A DNA stretch of 64,000 nucleotides, taken from positions 16,866,001 through 16,930,000 of the forward strand of contig NC_079878.1 of NCBI RefSeq assembly GCF_029227915.1, given 5' to 3'. How positions within the stretch are numbered: position 1 is the first letter of the stretch; each line of letters begins with the position of its first letter. The notes beneath the pieces were generated by a model. It had not been told where the DNA came from. It saw only the letters and a program-made list of their open reading frames with translations, and made no database searches. The DNA is from Hydractinia symbiolongicarpus. Lineage: Eukaryota > Cnidaria > Hydrozoa > Anthoathecata > Hydractiniidae. This document shows positions 13,601-28,300 of the stretch, in pieces. The position numbers and the translations under genes were made by a program.

Positions 13601-16600
13601 GTAGTCCATTGAGATTTGAAGAACTAGAACGATCCCCTTCCGCCTAGGATCGTGGAAGCACGTGATTTACGTGTAAGGCCCTTATTAGACTACAAAAGGC
13701 CGCATTACAACATTTAGAAGACTGTGCACGTAGTTGACGATGTTCTACGGCCATTGCGGATTGGAAAACGACTTGACGCGTTGTAGACCATTGAGAGTGA
13801 AGGACTAGACGGATCCTGTCATGTATACGCACGTGGAAGCACGTGATTTACGTGTAAGGCCCTTATTAGACTGGCAAAAGCCGCATTACAACATTAAGAA
13901 GACTGTGCACGCAGTTGACGGTGTTCTACTGCCATTGCGGATTGGAAAACGACTTGAGGCGTCGTAGTCCATTGAGAGTGGAAGGACTACACTGATCCTC
14001 ACATGTCTACCCTCGTGGAAGGACATGATTAACGGGAAAAGCCCATTTTAGGCTGCAAAAGGCCGTATTACAACATTTAGAACACTGTGCACGTAGTTGA
14101 CGATGTTCTATGGCCATTGCGGATTGGAAAACGACTTGAGGCGTCGTAGTCCATTGAGAGGGAAAGGACTACACTGATCCTCACATATCTACCCTCGTGG
14201 AAGGACGCAATATACGTGTAAGGCCATTATTAGACCTCAAAAGGCCGTATTACAATATTTGGAAGACTGTGCACGTAGTTGACGGTGTTCTACTGCCTTT
14301 CAGATTGGAAAACGACTTGAGTTGTCGTAGTCCATTGAGAGTGGAAGGACTATACTGATCCTCACATGTCTACCCTCGTGGAAGGACGTAATATACGTGT
14401 AAGGCCCTTATTAGACCTCAAAAGGCCGTATTACAATATTTGGAAGACTGTGCACGTAGTTGACGGTGTTCTACTGCCATTGCGGATTGGAAAATCACTT
14501 GAGGCGTCGTAGTCCATTGAGAGTGGAAGGACTAGACCGATCCCCACCTGTTTAGGATCGTGGAAGCACGTGATTTACGTGTGAGACCCTTATTAGACTA
14601 CAAAAGGCCGTATTACAACATTTAGAAGACTGTGCACGTAGTTGACAATGTTCTATGGCCATTGCGGATTGGAAAACGACTTGAGGCGTCGTAGTCCATT
14701 AAGAGTGGAAGAACTAGACCGATCCCCATCCGCCTAGGCTTGTGGAAGCACGCGTTTGACGTGTAAGGCCCATGTTAGGCTGCTAAAGGCCGTATTACAC
14801 CATTTAGAAGAATGTGAGCGTAGTAGGCCAAGTTTTATGGCCATCGCGGATTGGAAAACGACTTAAGACGTCGTAGTCCATTGAAAGTGGAAGGACTACA
14901 CTGATCCTCACATGTCTACCTACGTGGAAGGACGTGATTAACGGTTAAACCCATTTTAGGCTGTAAAAAGCCGTACTACAACATTTAGAAGACTGTGAGC
15001 GTAGTTGACGATGTTCTATGGCCATTGCGGATTGGAAAACGACTTGACGCGTCGTAGACCATTGAGAGTGAAGGACTAGACGGATCCTGTCATGTATACG
15101 CACGTGGAAGCACGTGATTTGCGTGTAAGGCCAATATTAGACTGCCAAAGACCGTATTACAAATTTTAGGAGACTGTGCACGTAGTTGACGGTGTTCTAC
15201 TGCCATTGCGGATTGGAAAACGATTTGAGGCGTCGTAGTCCATTGAGAGTGGAAGGACTACACTGATCCTCACATGTCTACCCTCGTGGAAGGACGTAAT
15301 ATACGTGAAAGGCCCTTATTAGACCTCAAAAGGCCGTATTACAATATTTGGAAGACTGTGCACGTAGTTGACGGTGTTCTACTGCCATTTCGGATTGGAA
15401 AACGACTTGAGTTGTCGTAATCCATTGAGAGTGGAAGGACTATACTGATCCTCACATGTCTACCCTCGTGGAAGGACGTAAGATACGTGTAAGGCCCTTA
15501 TTAGACCTCAAAAGGCCGTATTACAACATTTAGAAGACTGTGCACGTAGTTGACGGTGTTCTACTGCCATTGCGGATTGGAAAATCACTTGAGGCGTCGT
15601 AGTCCATTGAGAGTGGAAGGACTAGACCGATCTCCACCTGTTTAGGATCGTGGAAGCACGTGATTTACGTGTGAGACCCTTATTAGACTACAAAAGGCCG
15701 TATTACAACATTTAGAAGACTGTGCACGTAGTTGACAATGTTCTATGGCCATTGCGGATTGGAAAACGACTTGACGCGTCGTAGACCATTGAGAGTGAAG
15801 GACTAGACGGATCCTGTCATGTATACGCACGTGGAAGCACGTTATTTAGGTGTAAGGCCCTTATTAGACTGCCAAAAGCCGTATTACAACATTTAGAAGA
15901 CTGTGCACGCAGTTGACGGTGTTCTACTGCCATTGCGGATTGGAAAACGATTTGAGGCGTCGTAGTCCATTGAGAGTGGAAGGACTCCACTGATCCTCAC
16001 ATGTCTACTCTCGTGGAAGGACATGATTAACGGAAAAGCCCATTTTAGGCTGCAAAAGGCCGTATTACAACATTTAGAACACTGTGCACGTAGTTGACGA
16101 TGTTCTATGGCCATTGCAGATTGGAAAACGACTTGAGGCGTCGTAGGCCATTGAGAGTGGAAGGACTACACTGATCCTCACATGTCTACCCTCGTGGAAG
16201 GACGTAATATACGTGTAAGGCCCTTATTAGACCTCAAAAGGCCGTATTACAATATTTGGAAGACTGTGCACGTAGTTGACGGTGTTCTACTCCCATTTCG
16301 GATTGGAAAAAACGACTTGAGGCGTCGTAGTCTATTGAGGGTGGAAGGACTAGACCGATCCTCACATGTCTACGGTCGTGGAAGCACGTGATTCACGTGT
16401 AAGGCCCTTATTAGACTGCCAAAGACCGTATTACTACATTTAGAAGACTGTGCACGTAGTTGACGGTGTTCTACTGCCATTGCGGATTGGAAAACGACTT
16501 GAGGCGTCGTAGTCCATTGAGAGTGGAAGGACTACACTGATCCTCACATGTCTACCCTCGTGGAAGGACGTAATATACGTGAAAGGCCCTTATTAGACCT

Positions 16601-19361
16601 CAAAAGGCCGTATTACAATATTTGGAAGACTGTGCACGTAGTTGACGGTGTTCTACTGCCATTTCGGATTGGAAAACGACTTGAGTTGTCGTAGTCCACT
16701 GAGAGTGGAAGGACTATACTGATCCTCACATGTCTACCCTCGTGGAAGGACGTAAGATACGTGTAAGGCCCTTATTAGACCTCAAAAGGCCGTATTACAA
16801 CATTTAGAAGACTGTGCACGTAGTTGACGGTGTTCTACTGCCATTGCGGATTGGAAAATCACTTGAGGCGTCGTAGTCCATTGAGAGTGGAAGGACTAGA
16901 CCGATCTCCACCTGTTTAGGATCGTGGAAGCACGTGATTTACGTGTGAGACCCTTATTAGACTACAAAAGGCCGTATTACAACATTTAGAAGACTGTGCA
17001 CGTAGTTGACAATGTTCTATGGCCATTGCGGATTGGAAAACGACTTGAGGCGTCGTAGTCCATTAAGAGTGGAAGGACTAGACCGATCCCCATCCGCCTA
17101 GGCTTGTGGAAGCACGCGTTTGACGTGTAAGGCCCATGTTAGGCTGCTAAAGGCCGTATTACGCCATTTAGAAGACTGTGAGCGTAGTTGGCCGAGTTTT
17201 ATGGCCATCGCGGATTGGAAAACGACTTAAGAAGTCGTAGTCCATTGAAAGTGGAAGGACTACACTGATCCTCACATGTCTACCCACGTGAAAGGACGTG
17301 ATTAACGGTTAAACCCATTTTAGGCTGCAAAAAGCCGTACTACAACATTTAGAAGACTGTGAGCGTAGTTGACGATGTTCTATGGCCATTGCGGATTGGA
17401 AAACGACTTGAGCCGTCGTAGTCCATTGAGATTTGAAGAACTAGAACGATCCCCATCGGCCTAGGATCGTGGAAACACGTGATTTACGTGTAAGGCCCTT
17501 ATTAGACTACAAAAGGCCGCATTACAACATTTAGAAGACTGTGCACGTAGTTGACGATGTTCTACGGCCATTGCGGATTGGAAGACGACTTGAGGCGTCG
17601 TAGTCCATTGAGAGTGGAAGGACTACACTGATCCTCACATGTCTACCCTCGTGGAAGGACGTAATATACGTGAAAGGCTCTTATTAGACCTCAAAAGGCC
17701 GTATTACAATATTTGGAAGACTGTGCACGTAGTTGACGGTGTTCTACTGCCATTTCGGATTGGAAAACGACTTGAGTTGTCGTAGTCCATTGAGAGTGGA
17801 AGGACTATACTGATCCTCACATGTCTACCCTCGTGGAAGGACGTAATATACGTGTAAGGCCCTTATTAGACCTCAAAAGGCCGTATTACAACATTTAGAA
17901 GACTGTGCACGTAGTTGACGGTGCTCTACTGCCATTGCGGATTGGAAAATCACTTGAGGCGTCGTAGTCCATTGAGAGTGGAAGGACTAGACCGATCCCC
18001 ACCTGTTTAGGATCGTGGAAGCACGTGATTTACGTGTGAGACCCTTATTAGACTACAAAAGGCCGTATTACAACATTTAGAAGACTGTGCACGTAGTTGA
18101 CAATGTTCTATGGCCATTGCGGATTGGAAAACGACTTAAGGCGTCGTAGTCCATTGAAAGTGGAAGGACTAGACCGATCCTCACATGTCTACCCACGTGG
18201 AAGGACGTGATTAACGGTTAAACCCATTTTAGGCTGCAAAAAGCCGTACTACAACATTTAGAAGACTGTGAGCGTAGTTGACGATGTTCTATGGCCATTG
18301 CGGATTGGAAAACGACTTAAGCCGTCGTAGTCCATTGAGATTTGAAGAACTAGAACGATCCCCATCGGCCTAGGATCGTGGAAGCACGTGATTTACGTGT
18401 AAGGCCCTTATTAGACTACAAAAGGCTGCATTACAACATTTAGAAGACTGTGCACGTAGTTGACGATGTTCTACGGCCATTGCGGATTGGAAAACGACTT
18501 GAGGCGTCGTAGTCCATTGAGAGTGGAAGGACTACACTGATCCTCACATGTCTACCCTCGTGGAAGGACGTAATATACGTGAAAGGCCCTTATTAGACTT
18601 CAAAAGGCCGTATTACAATATTTGGAAGACTGTGCACGTAGTTGACGGTGTTCTACTGCCATTTCGGATTGGAAAACGACTTGAGTTGTCGTAGTCCATT
18701 GAGAGTGGAAGGACTATACTGATCCTCACATGTCTACCCTCGTGGAAGGACGTAATATACGTGTAAGGCCCTTATTAGACCTCAAAAGGCCGTATTACAA
18801 CATTTAGAAGACTGTGCACGTAGTTGACGGTGCTCTACTGCCATTGCGGATTAGAAAATCACTTGAGGCGTCGTAGTCCATTGAGAGTGGAAGGACTAGA
18901 CCGATCCCCACCTGTTTAGGATCGTGCAAGCACGTGATTTACGTGTGAGACCCTTATTAGACTACAAAAGGCCGTATTACAACATTTAGAAGACTGTGCA
19001 CGTAGTTGACAATGTTCTATGGCCATTGCGGATTGGAAAACGACTTGAGGCGTCGTAGTCCATTAAGAGTGGAAGGACTAGACCGATCCCCATCCGCCTA
19101 GGCTTGTGGAAGCACGCGTTTGACGTGTAAGGCCCATGTTAGGCTGCTAAAGGCCGTATTACGCCATTTAGAAGACTGTGAGCGTAGTTGGCCGAGTTTT
19201 ATGGCCATCGCGGATTGGAAAACGACTTAAGAAGTCGTAGTCCATTGAAAGTGGAAGGACTACACTGATCCTCACATGTCTACCCACGTGAAAGGACGTG
19301 ATTAACGGTTAAACCCATTTTAGGCTGCAAAAAGCCGTACTACAACATTTAGAAGACTGTG
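10628..19361 (+). repeat. Large tandem duplication, copy 1 (8734 bp, 48 monomers)
   Basis: This block of about 48 monomers matches the next copy almost base for base. Positions 10628-15120 match 19362-23854 at offset 8734, and 15083-19457 match 24729-29103 at offset 9646. In the first half the only mismatch I noticed is 11753 C against 20487 G. The start is set by GACTGTGCAC here against GACTGTGAGC upstream of copy 2. The internal order of variant monomers is preserved throughout. Confidence 0.88.
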
Positions 19362-22300
19362 AGCGTAGTTGACGATGTTCTATGGCCATTGCGGATTGGA
19401 AAACGACTTGAGCCGTCGTAGTCCATTGAGATTTGAAGAACTAGAACGATCCCCATCCGCCCAGGCTTGTGGAAGCACGCGTTTGACTTGTAAGGCCCAT
19501 GTTAGGCTGCTAAAGGCCGTATTACAACATTTAGAAGACTGTGAGCGTAGTTGGCCTAGTTCTATGGCCATTGCTGATTGGAAAACAACTTGACCCGTCG
19601 TAGACCATTGAGAGTGGAAGGACTAGACAGATCCTGTCATGTATACGCACGTGGAAGCACGTGATTTACGTGTAAGGCCTTTATTAGACTGCCAAAGACC
19701 GTATTACAACTTTTAGAAGACTGTGCACGTAGTTGACGGTGTTCTACTGCCATTGCGGATTGGAAAACGACTTGAGTCGTCGTAGTCCATTGAGAGGGAA
19801 AGGACTACACTGATCCTCACATATCTACCCTCGTGGAAGGACGCAATATACGTGTAAGGCCATTATTAGACCTCAAAAGGCCGTATTACAATATTTGGAA
19901 GACTGTGCACGTAGTTGACGGTGTTCTACTGCCATTTCGGATTGGAAAACGGCTTGAGGCGTCGTAGTCCATTGGGAGTGGAAGGACTACACTGATCCTC
20001 ACATGTCTACCCACGTGGAAGGACGTGATTTACGGGAAAAGCTCATATTAGGCTGCAAAACGCCGTATTACAACATTTAGAAGAAGTCTTTGCACGTAGT
20101 TTACGGTGGTCTATGGCCATTGCGGATTGGAAAACCACTTGAGGCGTCGTAGTTCATTGAGAGTGGAAGGACTAGACCGATCCTCACCTGTCTAGGATCG
20201 TGGAAGCACGTGATTTACGTGTAAGGCCCTTATTAGGCTACAAAAGGCCGTATTACAACATTTAGAAGACTGTACACGTAGTTGACAATGTTCTATGGCC
20301 ATTGCAGATTGGAAAACGACTTGAGGCGTCGTAGTCCATTGAGAGGGAAAGGACTACACTGATCCTCACATATCTACCCTCGTGGAAGGACGTAATATAC
20401 GTGTAAGGCCCTTATTAGACCTCAAAAGGCCGTATTACAATATTTGGAAGACTGTGCACGTAGTTGACGGTGTTCTACTGCCATTGGGGATTGGAAAATC
20501 ACTTGAGGCGTCGTAGTCCATTGAGAGTGGAAGGACTAGACCGATCCCCACCTGTTTAGGATCGTGGAAGCACGTGATTTACGTGTGAGACCCTTATTAG
20601 ACTACAAAAGGCCGTATTACACCATTTAGAAGACTGGGAGCGTAGTTGGCCTAGTTCTATGGCCATTGCTGATTGGAAAACAACTTGACCCGTCGTAGAC
20701 CATTGAGAGTGGAAGGACTAGACAGATCCTGTCATGTATACGCACGTGGAAGCACGTGATTTACGTGTAAGGCACTTATTAGACTGCCAAAGACCGTATT
20801 ACAACTTTTAGAAGACTGTGCACGTATTTGACGGTGTTCTACTGCCATTGCGGATTGGAAAACGACTTGAGGCGTCGTAGTCCATTGAGAGGGAAAGGAC
20901 TACACTGATCCTCACATATCTACCCTCGTGGAAGGACGCAATATACGTGTAAGGCCATTATTAGACCTCAAAAGGCCGTATTACAATATTTGGAAGACTG
21001 TGCACGTAGTTGACGGTGTTCTACTGCCATTTCGGATTGGAAAACGACTTGAGGCGTCGTAGTCCATTGGGAGTGGAAGGACTACACTGATCCTCACATG
21101 TCTACCCACGTGGAAGGACGTGATTTACGGGAAAAGCCCATATTAGGCTGCAAAACGCCGTATTACAACATTTAGAAGAAGTCTTTGCACGTAGTTTACG
21201 GTGGTCTATGGCCATTGCGGATTGGAAAACCACTTGAGGCGTCGTAGTTCATTGAGAGTGGAAGGACTAGACCGATCCTCACCTGTCTAGGATCGTGGAA
21301 GCACGTGATTTACGTGTAAGGCCCTTATTAGGCTACAAAAGGCAGTATTACAACATTTAGAAGACTGTACACGTAGTTGACAATGTTCTATGGCCATTGC
21401 GGATTGGAAAACGACTTGAGGCGTCGTAGTCCATTGAGAGGGAAAGGACTACACTGATCCTCACATATCTATCCTCGTAGAAGGACGCAATATACGTGTA
21501 AGGCCATTATTAGACCTCAAAAGGCCGTATTACAATATTTGGAAGACTGTGTACGTAGTTGACGGTGTTCTACTGCCATTTCGGATTGGAAAACGACTTG
21601 AGTTGTCGTAGTCCATTGAAAGTGGAAGGACTATACTGATCCTCACATGTCTACCCTCGTGGAAGGACGTAATATACGTGTAAGGCCCTTATTAGACCTC
21701 AAAAGGCCGTATTACAATATTTGGAAGACTGTGCACGTAGTTGACGGTGTTCTACTGCCATTGCAGATTGGAAAATCACTTGAGGCGTCGTAGTCCATTG
21801 AGAGTGGAAGGACTAGACCGATCCCCACCTGTTTAGGATCGTGGAAGCACGTGATTTACGTGTGAGACCCTTATTAGACTACAAAAGGCCGTATTACAAC
21901 ATTTAGAAGACTGTGCACGTAGTTGACAATGTTCTATGGCCATTGCGGATTGGAAAACGACTTGAGGCGTCTTAGTCCATTAAGAGTGGAAGGACTAGAC
22001 CGATCCCCATCCGCCTAGGCTTGTGGAAGCACGCGTTTGACGTGTAAGGCCCATGTTAGGCTGCTAAAGGCCGTATTACACCATTTAGAAGACTGTGAGC
22101 GTAGTTGGCCGAGTTTTATGGCCATCGCGGATTGGAAAACGACTTAAGGCGTCGTAGTCCATTGAAAGTGGAAGGACTACACTGATCCTCACATGTCTAC
22201 CCACGTGGAAGGACGTGATTAACGGTTAAACCCATTTTAGGCTGCAAAAAGCTGTACTACAACATTTAGAAGACTGTGAGCGTAGTTGACGATGTTCTAT

Positions 22301-25300
22301 GGCCATTGCGGATTGGAAAACGACTTGAGCCGTCGTAGTCCATTGAGATTTGAAGAACTAGAACGATCCCCTTCCGCCTAGGATCGTGGAAGCACGTGAT
22401 TTACGTGTAAGGCCCTTATTAGACTACAAAAGGCCGCATTACAACATTTAGAAGACTGTGCACGTAGTTGACGATGTTCTACGGCCATTGCGGATTGGAA
22501 AACGACTTGACGCGTTGTAGACCATTGAGAGTGAAGGACTAGACGGATCCTGTCATGTATACGCACGTGGAAGCACGTGATTTACGTGTAAGGCCCTTAT
22601 TAGACTGGCAAAAGCCGCATTACAACATTAAGAAGACTGTGCACGCAGTTGACGGTGTTCTACTGCCATTGCGGATTGGAAAACGACTTGAGGCGTCGTA
22701 GTCCATTGAGAGTGGAAGGACTACACTGATCCTCACATGTCTACCCTCGTGGAAGGACATGATTAACGGGAAAAGCCCATTTTAGGCTGCAAAAGGCCGT
22801 ATTACAACATTTAGAACACTGTGCACGTAGTTGACGATGTTCTATGGCCATTGCGGATTGGAAAACGACTTGAGGCGTCGTAGTCCATTGAGAGGGAAAG
22901 GACTACACTGATCCTCACATATCTACCCTCGTGGAAGGACGCAATATACGTGTAAGGCCATTATTAGACCTCAAAAGGCCGTATTACAATATTTGGAAGA
23001 CTGTGCACGTAGTTGACGGTGTTCTACTGCCTTTCAGATTGGAAAACGACTTGAGTTGTCGTAGTCCATTGAGAGTGGAAGGACTATACTGATCCTCACA
23101 TGTCTACCCTCGTGGAAGGACGTAATATACGTGTAAGGCCCTTATTAGACCTCAAAAGGCCGTATTACAATATTTGGAAGACTGTGCACGTAGTTGACGG
23201 TGTTCTACTGCCATTGCGGATTGGAAAATCACTTGAGGCGTCGTAGTCCATTGAGAGTGGAAGGACTAGACCGATCCCCACCTGTTTAGGATCGTGGAAG
23301 CACGTGATTTACGTGTGAGACCCTTATTAGACTACAAAAGGCCGTATTACAACATTTAGAAGACTGTGCACGTAGTTGACAATGTTCTATGGCCATTGCG
23401 GATTGGAAAACGACTTGAGGCGTCGTAGTCCATTAAGAGTGGAAGGACTAGACCGATCCCCATCCGCCTAGGCTTGTGGAAGCACGCGTTTGACGTGTAA
23501 GGCCCATGTTAGGCTGCTAAAGGCCGTATTACACCATTTAGAAGAATGTGAGCGTAGTAGGCCAAGTTTTATGGCCATCGCGGATTGGAAAACGACTTAA
23601 GACGTCGTAGTCCATTGAAAGTGGAAGGACTACACTGATCCTCACATGTCTACCTACGTGGAAGGACGTGATTAACGGTTAAACCCATTTTAGGCTGTAA
23701 AAAGCCGTACTACAACATTTAGAAGACTGTGAGCGTAGTTGACGATGTTCTATGGCCATTGCGGATTGGAAAACGACTTGACGCGTCGTAGACCATTGAG
23801 AGTGAAGGACTAGACGGATCCTGTCATGTATACGCACGTGGAAGCACGTGATTTAGGTGTAAGGCCCTTATTAGACTGCCAAAAGCCGTATTACAACATT
23901 TAGAAGACTGTGCACGCAGTTGACGGTGTTCTACTGCCATTGCGGATTGGAAAACGATTTGAGGCGTCGTAGTCCATTGAGAGTGGAAGGACTACACTGA
24001 TCCTCACATGTCTACCCTCGTGGAAGGACATGATTAACGGGAAAAGCCCATTTTAGGCTGCAAAAGGCCGTATTACAACATTTAGAACACTGTGCACGTA
24101 GTTGACGATGTTCTATGGCCATTGCAGATTGGAAAACGACTTGAGGCGTCGTAGGCCATTGAGAGTGGAAGGACTACACTGATCCTCACATGTCTACCCT
24201 CGTGGAAGGACGTAATATACGTGTAAGGCCCTTATTAGACCTCAAAAGGCCGTATTACAATATTTGGAAGACTGTGCACGTAGTTGACGGTGTTCTACTC
24301 CCATTTCGGATTGGAAAAAACGACTTGAGGCGTCGTAGTCTATTGAGGGTGGAAGGACTAGACCGATCCTCACATGTCTACGGTCGTGGAAGCACGTGAT
24401 TCACGTGTAAGGCCCTTATTAGACTACAAAAGGCCGTATTACTACATTTAGAAGACTGTGCACGTAGTTGACGATGTTCTATGGCCATTGCAGATTCGAA
24501 AACGACTTGAGCCGTCGTAGTCCATTGAGATTTGAAGAACTAGAACGATCCCCATCCACCTAGGCTTGTGGAAGCACGCGTTTGACGTGTAAGGCCCATG
24601 TTAGGCTGCTAAAGGCCGTATTACAACATTTAGAAGACTGTGAGCGTAGTTGGCCGAGTACTATGGCCATTGCTGATTGGTAAACAACTTGACCCATCGT
24701 AGACCATTGAGAGTGTAAGGACTAGACGTATCCTGTCATGTATACGCACGTGGAAGCACGTGATTTGCGTGTAAGGCCAATATTAGACTGCCAAAGACCG
24801 TATTACAAATTTTAGGAGACTGTGCACGTAGTTGACGGTGTTCTACTGCCATGGCGGATTGGAAAACGATTTGAGGCGTCGTAGTCCATTGAGAGTGGAA
24901 GGACTACACTGATCCTCACATGTCTACCCTCGTGGAAGGACGTAATATACGTGAAAGGCCCTTATTAGACCTCAAAAGGCCGTATTACAATATTTGGAAG
25001 ACTGTGCACGTAGTTGACGGTGTTCTACTGCCATTTCGGATTGGAAAACGACTTGAGTTGTCGTAATCCATTGAGAGTGGAAGGACTATACTGATCCTCA
25101 CATGTCTACCCTCGTGGAAGGACGTAAGATACGTGTAAGGCCCTTATTAGACCTCAAAAGGCCGTATTACAACATTTAGAAGACTGTGCACGTAGTTGAC
25201 GGTGTTCTACTGCCATTGCGGATTGGAAAATCACTTGAGGCGTCGTAGTCCATTGAGAGTGGAAGGACTAGACCGATCTCCACCTGTTTAGGATCGTGGA

Positions 25301-28300
25301 AGCACGTGATTTACGTGTGAGACCCTTATTAGACTACAAAAGGCCGTATTACAACATTTAGAAGACTGTGCACGTAGTTGACAATGTTCTATGGCCATTG
25401 CGGATTGGAAAACGACTTGACGCGTCGTAGACCATTGAGAGTGAAGGACTAGACGGATCCTGTCATGTATACGCACGTGGAAGCACGTTATTTAGGTGTA
25501 AGGCCCTTATTAGACTGCCAAAAGCCGTATTACAACATTTAGAAGACTGTGCACGCAGTTGACGGTGTTCTACTGCCATTGCGGATTGGAAAACGATTTG
25601 AGGCGTCGTAGTCCATTGAGAGTGGAAGGACTCCACTGATCCTCACATGTCTACTCTCGTGGAAGGACATGATTAACGGAAAAGCCCATTTTAGGCTGCA
25701 AAAGGCCGTATTACAACATTTAGAACACTGTGCACGTAGTTGACGATGTTCTATGGCCATTGCAGATTGGAAAACGACTTGAGGCGTCGTAGGCCATTGA
25801 GAGTGGAAGGACTACACTGATCCTCACATGTCTACCCTCGTGGAAGGACGTAATATACGTGTAAGGCCCTTATTAGACCTCAAAAGGCCGTATTACAATA
25901 TTTGGAAGACTGTGCACGTAGTTGACGGTGTTCTACTCCCATTTCGGATTGGAAAAAACGACTTGAGGCGTCGTAGTCTATTGAGGGTGGAAGGACTAGA
26001 CCGATCCTCACATGTCTACGGTCGTGGAAGCACGTGATTCACGTGTAAGGCCCTTATTAGACTGCCAAAGACCGTATTACTACATTTAGAAGACTGTGCA
26101 CGTAGTTGACGGTGTTCTACTGCCATTGCGGATTGGAAAACGACTTGAGGCGTCGTAGTCCATTGAGAGTGGAAGGACTACACTGATCCTCACATGTCTA
26201 CCCTCGTGGAAGGACGTAATATACGTGAAAGGCCCTTATTAGACCTCAAAAGGCCGTATTACAATATTTGGAAGACTGTGCACGTAGTTGACGGTGTTCT
26301 ACTGCCATTTCGGATTGGAAAACGACTTGAGTTGTCGTAGTCCACTGAGAGTGGAAGGACTATACTGATCCTCACATGTCTACCCTCGTGGAAGGACGTA
26401 AGATACGTGTAAGGCCCTTATTAGACCTCAAAAGGCCGTATTACAACATTTAGAAGACTGTGCACGTAGTTGACGGTGTTCTACTGCCATTGCGGATTGG
26501 AAAATCACTTGAGGCGTCGTAGTCCATTGAGAGTGGAAGGACTAGACCGATCTCCACCTGTTTAGGATCGTGGAAGCACGTGATTTACGTGTGAGACCCT
26601 TATTAGACTACAAAAGGCCGTATTACAACATTTAGAAGACTGTGCACGTAGTTGACAATGTTCTATGGCCATTGCGGATTGGAAAACGACTTGAGGCGTC
26701 GTAGTCCATTAAGAGTGGAAGGACTAGACCGATCCCCATCCGCCTAGGCTTGTGGAAGCACGCGTTTGACGTGTAAGGCCCATGTTAGGCTGCTAAAGGC
26801 CGTATTACGCCATTTAGAAGACTGTGAGCGTAGTTGGCCGAGTTTTATGGCCATCGCGGATTGGAAAACGACTTAAGAAGTCGTAGTCCATTGAAAGTGG
26901 AAGGACTACACTGATCCTCACATGTCTACCCACGTGAAAGGACGTGATTAACGGTTAAACCCATTTTAGGCTGCAAAAAGCCGTACTACAACATTTAGAA
27001 GACTGTGAGCGTAGTTGACGATGTTCTATGGCCATTGCGGATTGGAAAACGACTTGAGCCGTCGTAGTCCATTGAGATTTGAAGAACTAGAACGATCCCC
27101 ATCGGCCTAGGATCGTGGAAACACGTGATTTACGTGTAAGGCCCTTATTAGACTACAAAAGGCCGCATTACAACATTTAGAAGACTGTGCACGTAGTTGA
27201 CGATGTTCTACGGCCATTGCGGATTGGAAGACGACTTGAGGCGTCGTAGTCCATTGAGAGTGGAAGGACTACACTGATCCTCACATGTCTACCCTCGTGG
27301 AAGGACGTAATATACGTGAAAGGCTCTTATTAGACCTCAAAAGGCCGTATTACAATATTTGGAAGACTGTGCACGTAGTTGACGGTGTTCTACTGCCATT
27401 TCGGATTGGAAAACGACTTGAGTTGTCGTAGTCCATTGAGAGTGGAAGGACTATACTGATCCTCACATGTCTACCCTCGTGGAAGGACGTAATATACGTG
27501 TAAGGCCCTTATTAGACCTCAAAAGGCCGTATTACAACATTTAGAAGACTGTGCACGTAGTTGACGGTGCTCTACTGCCATTGCGGATTGGAAAATCACT
27601 TGAGGCGTCGTAGTCCATTGAGAGTGGAAGGACTAGACCGATCCCCACCTGTTTAGGATCGTGGAAGCACGTGATTTACGTGTGAGACCCTTATTAGACT
27701 ACAAAAGGCCGTATTACAACATTTAGAAGACTGTGCACGTAGTTGACAATGTTCTATGGCCATTGCGGATTGGAAAACGACTTAAGGCGTCGTAGTCCAT
27801 TGAAAGTGGAAGGACTAGACCGATCCTCACATGTCTACCCACGTGGAAGGACGTGATTAACGGTTAAACCCATTTTAGGCTGCAAAAAGCCGTACTACAA
27901 CATTTAGAAGACTGTGAGCGTAGTTGACGATGTTCTATGGCCATTGCGGATTGGAAAACGACTTAAGCCGTCGTAGTCCATTGAGATTTGAAGAACTAGA
28001 ACGATCCCCATCGGCCTAGGATCGTGGAAGCACGTGATTTACGTGTAAGGCCCTTATTAGACTACAAAAGGCTGCATTACAACATTTAGAAGACTGTGCA
28101 CGTAGTTGACGATGTTCTACGGCCATTGCGGATTGGAAAACGACTTGAGGCGTCGTAGTCCATTGAGAGTGGAAGGACTACACTGATCCTCACATGTCTA
28201 CCCTCGTGGAAGGACGTAATATACGTGAAAGGCCCTTATTAGACTTCAAAAGGCCGTATTACAATATTTGGAAGACTGTGCACGTAGTTGACGGTGTTCT

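Noticed and set aside
13644-13832. Recurring 60-74 codon minus-strand ORFs (for example 13644-13832, 22378-22566, 34576-34764) with similar proteins
   Set aside because: They are the same satellite segment read in the same frame in many copies. The frame shifts at each 182-bp monomer, lengths never exceed the chance range, and there is no domain, start context or codon signal.
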